From the NCBI GenBank assembly GCA_947475645.1, contig CANJNU010000077.1, positions 1-5,565 on the forward strand: a stretch of DNA of 5,565 nucleotides, given 5' to 3'. Origin of the DNA: Bacteriovoracaceae bacterium. GTDB lineage: Bacteria > Bdellovibrionota > UBA1018. Position numbers and translations under genes: made by a program. Below, in pieces: positions 1-4,699 of this stretch (within the stretch, counting starts at the first letter, position 1; every line of letters starts with the position of its first letter). Under the pieces are notes generated by a model. The model ran no database searches. It was not told the DNA's origin and worked only from the letters and a program-made list of their open reading frames with translations.

Positions 1-146
1 CCCACCTCGCCACCACTCTGAAAAAGCTTCTCAGCGTGATCGGCATTTCCAGCAGTAGTTACCGTAAAGCCCTCACGAGCAAGGCGCTCGGAGTAGAGAC
101 TTCTAAGAGTATCTTCATCATCGACAATTAATACGCGTGCGTTCAT
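1..146 (-). CDS. Response regulator, N-terminal part of receiver domain (partial)
   Basis: Only the first 48 codons are in the window; the gene runs off the left edge. The translation begins MNARVLIVDDEDTLRSLYSE, a typical beta1 strand followed by the acidic pair D9/D10 that binds Mg2+ in CheY-like receiver domains, then helix 1 and a beta2 strand (FTVTTAG). The phosphoacceptor Asp, expected near residue 52-55, lies just outside, so the output domain and class (single-domain, NtrC-like, OmpR-like) cannot be told. The ATG at 146 is supported by AGAGGAG six to eight bases upstream. The gene follows the histidine kinase gene by 33 bases on the same strand, so it is very likely that kinase's partner, phosphorylated by it in the cytoplasm. 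Receiver identity is clear; the output is unknown. Confidence 0.92.
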   Translation of the reverse strand, partial: MNARVLIVDDEDTLRSLYSERLAREGFTVTTAGNADHAEKLFQSGGEV

Positions 147-179
147 TCGCTTCTCCTCTAATTAGACCAGATTGATTCG

Positions 180-1394
180 CTAACCTAACTCTCTAAAATC
201 CCTTGGAATACAAATTCGGAATTCGGATCCCTTCCCCAATTCACTCTCCACAACAATCGAAGCTTGAAGCTTTGAGAGAATCCCATAGCTCAGGCTTAAA
301 CCCATTCCCATGCCCTGGCCCACTTCTTTGGTTGTAAAGAACGGATTGAAGGCCTTTGCTTTGGTCTTCTCTGCCATTCCAGAGCCGTCATCTTTAAAAA
401 TAACTTCAACAAATGAATTTGAAACGAGCGTGCGAATAGTAATTAAACCCCGCCCTCGCTGGGTAGCCTCGATCGCATCACGCGCATTACTGACCAAATT
501 AATGAACACTTGTTCAAGTTGAAACGGATTGGCATACACGGTATCTGGCTCGCTAGGATACTCGCGAGCCACTTCTATGCCGCGGCTCTTGAACTGCCGA
601 TCAAACATCTTCAAAGCCTCGTCGATCACTTGGTGCACTTGAGTCTCACCGTAATCTTTTGTCGATTTTCGGGTGAATTCACGCATTTGATCAATAATCT
701 TGGCCATCTTATCTGCGCCAAAAATTACTTCACGTAGGGCCGCGTCTCGCACTGAATGATTACTCTGTACCTCTGGAACTTGAAGTTCTTGCGCGTAGCC
801 GCGAATCGCTTGAAGCGGCTGATTGAGCTCGTGCGCAATTCCGGCAGCTAATTCGCCGAGCGCTGCCATTTTGCCTGCCTGAACGAGCATCTCTTGCATT
901 GAGATCATGTCGGCATTTTTTCTTTCTAACTCAAGATAGGCATTTCGAAGTTCGGTATGTTTTGTAATAAGATCTCGTTCCATTCGCTTCTTCTCTGAAA
1001 CATCTCGAAAAATAGAAATAGCAAGGTCGCCATCGTCACTTCGAACATGGCGAATGCTGAGTTCGACCAATACCGAGTAGCCATCCTTACGCCCAATTAA
1101 TACGTCCTCGTAGGTGCCCGATGTTTTAAGTACTTCGGTCGACCAAGGGCGGGTTTTCGGCGATATTTTTTGAAGTTCAATTGAGGGAGCTAAGAGACTG
1201 CTTTTCGCAGACATGAGTTCCTCTTTAAGGTAGCCGGTTAACGCTTCGAACGCATAATTGGCCGCATCGATTGACCCATCGGCGCGAAAACTTACAATCG
1301 CGTCCGAGGACTGATCGAAGATCGTTTCAAATTTTGAGGCCGACGCGCTGTCGGTTGCAACGATTTGAAGTCGGTTTTTTAGCGCTCTAGGCAT
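180..1394 (-). CDS. Soluble PAS-domain sensor histidine kinase (HPK4 type)
   Basis: This 404-residue protein has no signal peptide or membrane segment, so it should work in the cytoplasm. Residues about 20-135 form a PAS domain (FETIFDQSSDAIVSF start, GRKDG turn, IFRDVSEKKR exit). A charged helical linker, probably coiled coil, spans about 133-175. The HisKA dimerisation domain has the H-box GIAHELNQPL with phosphoacceptor H188. The HATPase domain shows the N-box (N299, N303, D306), G1 box DDGSGM (335-340), F-box FNPFFTTK (349-356) and G2 box GQGMGMGLS (359-367), so all catalytic motifs are intact. The HELNQP H-box is typical of NtrB/DctB-like kinases. The ATG overlaps the end of the HDOD gene by 8 bases and lacks a good Shine-Dalgarno, which suggests translational coupling. 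The response regulator gene follows by 33 bases and is the likely phosphotransfer partner. The PAS ligand is unknown. Confidence 0.95.
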   Translation of the reverse strand: MPRALKNRLQIVATDSASASKFETIFDQSSDAIVSFRADGSIDAANYAFEALTGYLKEELMSAKSSLLAPSIELQKISPKTRPWSTEVLKTSGTYEDVLIGRKDGYSVLVELSIRHVRSDDGDLAISIFRDVSEKKRMERDLITKHTELRNAYLELERKNADMISMQEMLVQAGKMAALGELAAGIAHELNQPLQAIRGYAQELQVPEVQSNHSVRDAALREVIFGADKMAKIIDQMREFTRKSTKDYGETQVHQVIDEALKMFDRQFKSRGIEVAREYPSEPDTVYANPFQLEQVFINLVSNARDAIEATQRGRGLITIRTLVSNSFVEVIFKDDGSGMAEKTKAKAFNPFFTTKEVGQGMGMGLSLSYGILSKLQASIVVESELGKGSEFRICIPRDFRELG

Positions 1395-2292
1395 TTAAAA
1401 ATGACCCCGCTTGTTCCATACCCTCTTCAAGCTTCTGATAAACCTCGGGAAGATCGGCTTCAGTGAGTCCAAGGTTACGAAGCATATCGGGGTCAAGGCG
1501 CCCCTCGGAACAGTCGCCCGAATGCCCCACCTTTTTTTGAACACAAATCTGATTCGCAAGCCGAACCACGTAGATATAGGGTTTTGCCGCAGCCAACACG
1601 CTATCCATTCTCGAAACATCGAAGTGATGGTAGCGAATCGCTAGGCGAATGACCTGGGGCAGCCCCCACTTGGTCGCGATTATCTCGCCCATATAAGAGT
1701 GGGCTGGAATTTCCATCTCTCGCTCTACGTCGACATAAGAACGACCACTTCGCGAGGTCTCGCGAACGAGTTCAAACAGTCGATCGCGATCAATTTGGTG
1801 CAAAACCAACTTACCAATATCATGAAGCAGACCACAGGTGAACGCTTCTTCGGGCTTAGAGAACCTCAGCTTCTTTGCTAATGCCTCGCTGCACACAGCA
1901 GTGCCTAAAGCATGACGCCAAAATTCCATCATGGAGAAGTCAGGTTGATCTTCTTTTGAGAAGACTGAGAAAACAGAAAGACTTAAAACAAGCTGAGCCA
2001 GAGTATTGAATCCCAAGAAGGCTAGCGCTCGCTGAACATCGGTAACGCCTCCTGGAATAGCGTAGTAGGCCGAATTAACGAGCCGTAAGACCTTGGCTGT
2101 GAGCACCTGGTCCTTCTTCATTACCTCTGCGATATCGGCGCTCGTTGAGTTGGGATTGTTAATGAGTTGATTGACTTGCATTGCCACCATAGGAAGGGTG
2201 GGAATATCTTGAAGTCGACTCATTAAATCTGAGTAATCCGAGTGGGTTTTCTTTTTGCGAACAACACTGCTCATGCTGGTCGTATCGGACAC
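1387..2292 (-). CDS. HDOD-domain signalling protein
   Basis: This 301-residue cytoplasmic protein matches the HDOD family, HD-related output domains found in bacterial signalling. The core begins at about residue 25 (LQDIPTLPMVAMQVNQLI), with the family-typical segments KVLRLVNSAYY (68-77), RALAFLGFNTL (88-98), FWRHALGTA (124-132), GLLHDIGKLVL (154-164), IATKWGLP (205-212) and RYHH (220-223). The N-terminal 20 residues are basic and look disordered. Some HD metal ligands remain (H126, H157, D158), but the position where HD hydrolases carry a final Asp appears to be N248 (RLANQIC), so hydrolysis is doubtful and a regulatory scaffold role is more likely. The start is GTG at 2292; the ATG at 2294 is out of frame and hits a stop within eight codons. 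Only a weak GGCGG precedes it, and M7 is an alternative start. It lies between a lipoprotein gene (13-base gap) and a histidine kinase gene (8-base overlap), so it probably acts in that pathway. Confidence 0.93.
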   Translation of the reverse strand: MSDTTSMSSVVRKKKTHSDYSDLMSRLQDIPTLPMVAMQVNQLINNPNSTSADIAEVMKKDQVLTAKVLRLVNSAYYAIPGGVTDVQRALAFLGFNTLAQLVLSLSVFSVFSKEDQPDFSMMEFWRHALGTAVCSEALAKKLRFSKPEEAFTCGLLHDIGKLVLHQIDRDRLFELVRETSRSGRSYVDVEREMEIPAHSYMGEIIATKWGLPQVIRLAIRYHHFDVSRMDSVLAAAKPYIYVVRLANQICVQKKVGHSGDCSEGRLDPDMLRNLGLTEADLPEVYQKLEEGMEQAGSFLNA

Positions 2293-2305
2293 ATTCCGCC
2301 GAAAA

Positions 2306-2857
2306 TTAAGGAGCTAAATCGTTGGCCTTCGCAGAGGGTGATATCTTCTTGATGGGTGAAAAAATATCTAACTGATCGAGATGATTATCATCTTCAATAT
2401 CGGCGGAACGTACCGGTTCTATAGGACGAATCGGCGCTGATTGAGCTGTGTTGACGGCTTGAGGGGCGTTCGTCCACTTTACGGCAATTCCCTGAGTGAG
2501 AATCTGCCCCTCTCCGCCTTCGTCGGAACATTCTGGAGTTTTATAGGTCTCGCGCCTACCATCCTCAAGAAATACCACCGATGACACGTCGATAACCGCA
2601 TCCGCACCTTGCTTCTTCGCGAACGTAATGAGCTCACGTACCGACTTTCGGTAGTAATTGTCACAGAGCTTCTTCTCTTCATGATTTGGATCGAGCGAAG
2701 GAAAGTCCACCTTACTGCGTACGGGGCCCAGTGCGGTGTAAGCGCGAGTAGGCACTCCCACAAACGCACCTTTCGGAAAGGCGTAGCGTTGAAATTTTGG
2801 CTCTGGCACCGTAGCACAACCCGCCAGCCCCAAAAAAATTCCGATGACATACTTCAT
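2306..2857 (-). CDS. Lipoprotein with RcsF/YbjQ-like core
   Basis: From the ATG at 2857 this is a 183-residue protein. Its signal peptide MKYVIGIFLGLAGC ends in a lipobox (LAGC, lipidated Cys14) followed by Ala, which by enteric sorting rules would allow transport to the outer membrane. TTGGAG six bases upstream of this ATG sets the start; an in-frame TTG at 2869 lies within that Shine-Dalgarno and is unlikely to be used. Residues about 38-128 (YTALGPV, a helix ending KKQGADAVIDVSSVVF, then GQILTQGIAVKW) resemble the small alpha/beta fold of YbjQ and RcsF: an LG.V strand, a helix leading to GADAVI, and a closing G.AVK strand. Two Cys (C65, C110) could form a periplasmic disulfide. The last 55 residues are rich in Pro, Ser, Asp and Lys and look disordered. 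It heads the operon with the HDOD protein, kinase and regulator. The fold assignment is by pattern, not by search. Confidence 0.85.
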   Translation of the reverse strand: MKYVIGIFLGLAGCATVPEPKFQRYAFPKGAFVGVPTRAYTALGPVRSKVDFPSLDPNHEEKKLCDNYYRKSVRELITFAKKQGADAVIDVSSVVFLEDGRRETYKTPECSDEGGEGQILTQGIAVKWTNAPQAVNTAQSAPIRPIEPVRSADIEDDNHLDQLDIFSPIKKISPSAKANDLAP

Positions 2858-2863
2858 AAGCAT

Positions 2864-2869
2864 CTCCAA
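2864..2869 (-). promoter_or_regulatory. Ribosome binding site that fixes the lipoprotein start
   Basis: On the minus strand TTGGAG is followed after six bases by the ATG at 2857. This selects the ATG that gives a clean signal peptide (MKYVIGIF) over the in-frame TTG at 2869, which coincides with the binding site, and the ATG at 2863, which is too close to it. Confidence 0.7.
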
Positions 2870-2900
2870 GATCAGTCTATTCCCAAATAAAACAGATTTC

Positions 2901-2922
2901 AGTAGGTAAAATTTTTGCTACT
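2901..2922. promoter_or_regulatory. 22-bp near-palindrome, candidate operator between divergent genes
   Basis: The site has outer arms AGTAG (2901-2905) and CTACT (2918-2922) and a central AAAATTTT (2908-2915). The two pairs between them (2906/2917 and 2907/2916) do not match, so 18 of 22 bases are symmetric. It lies in the 74-base gap between the divergent lipoprotein and tolQ-like genes. It contains a -10-like TAAAAT (2907-2912) and overlaps a second -10-like TACTCT (2919-2924), both pointing toward the tolQ-like gene. A dimeric regulator bound here would be placed to block that promoter and could also affect the leftward operon. It does not match the Fur consensus as I know it. AAAATTTT is itself a common palindrome in AT-rich promoters, so the role is inferred. 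Confidence 0.4.
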
Positions 2923-2931
2923 CTTGGGTCT

Positions 2932-3603
2932 ATGCTCTCTAAACTTTTTCTCGGAATGTCGCTTGTCGGTGCTGAATGGGTTCTCTACTTTCTCGTTCTA
3001 ACCTCAATCATTTCAATTTCACTGATTTTCGAGCGGTATTTCTTTTACAAAAAGGCCAGTCGAGAATTAGAGAGCTTTAGAAGCCAGGTTCGACTTCAGG
3101 CCACAGACAGAAACTGGGTGGCTGTAATGAAGACGGCCGAGGCCCGCCTGAGACAATTTTCCGAGGCCCCCGATCTTGAGGCCGCTCTAGTGCACGCACT
3201 CCTTGAACACACTCAAGGCCCCGGGGGTGACTCGAGCGCTGAAATTTTGACGGAAGTGGCGCAAGATCCGGTGCTGCGAATTAAAATCTCGTGGGAAAGA
3301 AATTTGGCCATTTTAGCCACCATTGGCAGCAATGCACCCTTCTTGGGACTTTTCGGCACCGTGCTCGGGATTATGCAAGCGTTCCACGATCTTTCTAAAC
3401 AGTCTTCGCAAGGAGTACAAACGGTGACCTCCGGAATTTCAGAAGCACTGATTGCAACTGCAGTGGGGTTGCTCGTTGCCATTCCGGCCGTCGTTGCGTT
3501 TAATCTCTTTCAGCGTCGGGTAAAAACCGCACTGACCGAAGCCGAATCATTGAAAGCCTTTCTGATTGGCAAGCTGGCTCATCCCACTTCAATTTCCAAA
3601 TAA
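2932..3603 (+). CDS. TolQ/ExbB/MotA-family proton channel subunit
   Basis: This 223-residue inner-membrane protein has the family layout. The first membrane helix is at about 17-36, a cytoplasmic domain covers about 38-122, the second helix is at about 126-150 (IGSNAPFLGLFGTVLGIM) and the third at about 170-193 (SEALIATAVGLLVAIPAVVA). The channel-lining threonines (T143, T176) and the conserved Glu in the GISEAL motif (E171) are present. Such subunits form a pentamer around a TolR/ExbD dimer and use the proton-motive force to energise outer-membrane processes: TonB-type import or Tol-Pal envelope constriction. The tolR/exbD-like gene follows after 12 bases. Length fits both TolQ (about 230) and ExbB (about 240); no tolA, tonB, tolB or pal is visible, so I leave the name open. 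The ATG at 2932 lacks a clear Shine-Dalgarno; M9 is an alternative start. Confidence 0.95.
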   Translation: MLSKLFLGMSLVGAEWVLYFLVLTSIISISLIFERYFFYKKASRELESFRSQVRLQATDRNWVAVMKTAEARLRQFSEAPDLEAALVHALLEHTQGPGGDSSAEILTEVAQDPVLRIKISWERNLAILATIGSNAPFLGLFGTVLGIMQAFHDLSKQSSQGVQTVTSGISEALIATAVGLLVAIPAVVAFNLFQRRVKTALTEAESLKAFLIGKLAHPTSISK

Positions 3604-3615
3604 GGAACCCTCACC

Positions 3616-4035
3616 ATGGCAGGCGGATTTCAATCCTCAGACGATGAGCTTATCTCTGGAATCAACGTCACTCCCCTCGTTGACGTAGTGCTGGTGTTGC
3701 TGATTATCTTCATGATCGCCGCCCCGACCCTTTATCAAGCAGCCCTGAAGGTGCAGCTTCCCCAGGCCAAAGGAGCAGAGGAATCGCCTAAAACGCCCCT
3801 TCAATTTATACTTTCAAAAGAGGGACGACTGACTCTCGGTAATGAACCCTTGGCTTGGGAGTCTCTGAACGCAAAGTTAAAAAGTCTTGGCCCAAAAACT
3901 CTCGACGAGACTGCCGTGATTAGTGCCGATCAGGCCACCCCCCACGGAACCGTCATTCGCCTAATGGATGCGCTGCGTCAGTTCGGAATGACTCGTTTTG
4001 GTTTCAATGTAGACACAAAAAGCCCCCCTCTCTAA
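3616..4035 (+). CDS. TolR/ExbD-family proton channel subunit
   Basis: This 139-residue protein has a short cytoplasmic N-terminus, one membrane helix (about 21-38) and a periplasmic domain of about 100 residues, as in ExbD and TolR (about 140). The signature INVTPLVDVVLVLLIIFMI carries the essential protonatable Asp, here D23, which sits in the pore of the TolQ/ExbB pentamer. The periplasmic part has the expected pattern: a strand with LSKEGRLTLGN, a helix ESLNAKLKSL, the strand AVISADQATPHGTVIRLMDALRQFG, and a closing strand. AAGGA nine bases upstream, overlapping the stop of the tolQ-like gene, supports the ATG at 3616. The stop falls inside the loop of a terminator-like hairpin, so the two-gene transcript probably ends here. 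Whether the pair serves a TonB-type or Tol-type system cannot be decided from the sequence. Confidence 0.95.
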   Translation: MAGGFQSSDDELISGINVTPLVDVVLVLLIIFMIAAPTLYQAALKVQLPQAKGAEESPKTPLQFILSKEGRLTLGNEPLAWESLNAKLKSLGPKTLDETAVISADQATPHGTVIRLMDALRQFGMTRFGFNVDTKSPPL

Positions 4036-4073
4036 CCGTTTCCAGAATTTCGTTCGCAGGGGCCGGCTTTTTT
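4017..4073 (+). terminator. Probable intrinsic terminator after the tolR/exbD-like gene
   Basis: AAAAAGCC followed by CCCC (4017-4028) can pair with GGGG (4059-4062) and GGCTTTTT (4065-4072), leaving a two-base CC bulge (4063-4064) and a 30-base loop. The run of T at 4068-4073 completes the signal. The left arm lies in the last codons of the tolR/exbD-like gene and the stop codon is in the loop. The long loop and bulge make it weaker than a textbook hairpin, but the position at the end of the two-gene unit fits. Confidence 0.6.
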
Positions 4074-4076
4074 GTT

Positions 4077-4523
4077 ATGAAACCTCTCATGAACTCTTTA
4101 GTGAAACAGTCCTTGAACGCTGTTTTTATGTTACTTGCATTGGTCTCATTCGATGCGCTGGCTACACCGTCGATCCAATCGATTGCTTCGCTTGAGCACA
4201 TCTCAGGTTTTGTACCCCCAGAGTGCACAGTCGAAAGTTGGTGCGTGATGACCGTTACCGATTGTTTCGTGGGTTCCGTGGACCACAGTAACGGATTTAA
4301 CCAAGCCCTTTCCCACTTCTCGGCCGTTCGCAAGGCCACTGCACTTTGTCCTGTGGGCTACTCAAACTTTCCAGAACGTCGCACGATTCAAGGTCCTGTA
4401 GAATCTGCGGCTTATCGCAGTGAAATCTTCACCAACGAAGACGACGCAAAAGCGAATGCACTTAGCATTTGCAATCGTTATCGGGTTGATTGGGTAGCCG
4501 CCGCGCCGGTTTGTCATAACTAG
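4077..4523 (+). CDS. Secreted six-cysteine protein of unknown function
   Basis: I do not recognise a family. The 148-residue product starts with a Sec signal peptide: basic K10, a hydrophobic core AVFMLLALVSF (15-25), and a likely cleavage site DALA|TP after residue 29. The mature part of about 119 residues has no further membrane segment and contains exactly six Cys (C50, C56, C63, C91, C132, C146), an even number that suits three disulfides in the periplasm or outside the cell. Two segments look alike, around 84-95 (VRKATALCPVGY) and 124-135 (AKANALSICNRY), a possible weak internal repeat. No Shine-Dalgarno precedes the ATG at 4077, which lies three bases after a terminator T-run. The ATG at 4089 or GTG at 4101 would give shorter but still plausible signal peptides. 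A plus-strand terminator follows. The signal peptide and cysteine pattern make a real gene likely; the exact start is unsure. Confidence 0.7.
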   Translation: MKPLMNSLVKQSLNAVFMLLALVSFDALATPSIQSIASLEHISGFVPPECTVESWCVMTVTDCFVGSVDHSNGFNQALSHFSAVRKATALCPVGYSNFPERRTIQGPVESAAYRSEIFTNEDDAKANALSICNRYRVDWVAAAPVCHN

Positions 4524-4686
4524 CACGCACCCGCATTGCCCACGAAACACGCCCTCTTTTAAGCAGAGCTGCTGCCAATAGAGGTCCAATCCATTTTAAA
4601 TAGACCCTTCTTATTGAAGCGACTGCAAAAACCGCTACAGTAAGAAGGGCTATTTTTTCCTGAACGGCTGCATTAAAAAAATCCAT
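4462..4686 (-). CDS. Possible small membrane protein gene downstream of feoB
   Basis: The ORF encodes 74 residues and begins 11 bases after the feoB stop, with AAGGA placed eight bases before its ATG. The product has a hydrophobic segment (IALLTVAVFAVASI, 12-25), then basic RRVYLK, a second hydrophobic stretch (WIGPLLAAALL, 32-42), a basic tail, and a C-terminal DNDCKC. Small single-helix proteins with C-terminal cysteines are known downstream of feoB in many bacteria (FeoB-associated Cys-rich membrane proteins), and this could be a distant example, perhaps helping Fe2+ transport at the inner membrane. Two things count against it: it runs antisense through a strong plus-strand terminator, and its last 62 bases overlap the convergent secreted-protein gene. 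The second half, rich in Arg, may be poorly constrained. Family membership is a guess from position and layout. Confidence 0.5.
   Translation of the reverse strand: MDFFNAAVQEKIALLTVAVFAVASIRRVYLKWIGPLLAAALLKRGRVSWAMRVRASYDKPARRLPNQPDNDCKC
4601..4658 (+). terminator. Intrinsic terminator after the secreted-protein gene
   Basis: CCCTTCTTA (4605-4613) is perfectly complementary to TAAGAAGGG (4641-4649). TAG (4601-4603) can extend the stem with CTA (4650-4652) by bulging out A4604. Six T follow directly at 4653-4658. The 27-base loop contains a smaller AGCG/CGCT hairpin (4618-4621 with 4633-4636). This is a clear plus-strand terminator about 80 bases after the secreted-protein stop codon. On the minus strand the sequence after the hairpin is only moderately T-rich, so it looks one-directional. 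Confidence 0.8.
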
Positions 4687-4692
4687 TCGTTA

Positions 4693-4699
4693 CTTCCTT
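4693..4699 (-). promoter_or_regulatory. Ribosome binding site of the small ORF behind feoB
   Basis: On the minus strand AAGGAAG overlaps the feoB stop codon (TAA at 4700-4698) and stands about eight bases before the ATG at 4686. This spacing is the main argument that the 74-codon ORF is translated, probably coupled to feoB. Confidence 0.55.

Noticed and set aside
310..737. Two plus-strand open frames of 70-75 codons inside the histidine kinase gene.
   Set aside because: They are antisense to a well-conserved kinase, lack ribosome binding sites and encode no recognisable domain.
2479..2890. Open frames of 93-123 codons on both strands over the lipoprotein gene.
   Set aside because: The lipoprotein frame has a signal peptide, lipobox and ribosome binding site; the others have Arg-rich, domain-less products typical of shadow frames.
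2874..2902. A minus-strand promoter-like pair, CTGAAA (2902-2897) and TAGACT (2879-2874), 17 bases apart, facing the lipoprotein operon.
   Set aside because: Each box matches only four of six consensus bases, and RNA would start inside the ribosome binding site, so I do not annotate it.
2866..2927. CCAAGA (2866-2871) and TCTTGG (2922-2927) as an inverted pair flanking the divergent region.
   Set aside because: Six bases at 50-base separation, with one copy overlapping a ribosome binding site, is expected by chance.
4004..4339. A 111-codon minus-strand frame across the end of the tolR-like gene and the start of the secreted-protein gene.
   Set aside because: It has no ribosome binding site or recognisable domain and is antisense to two better-supported genes.
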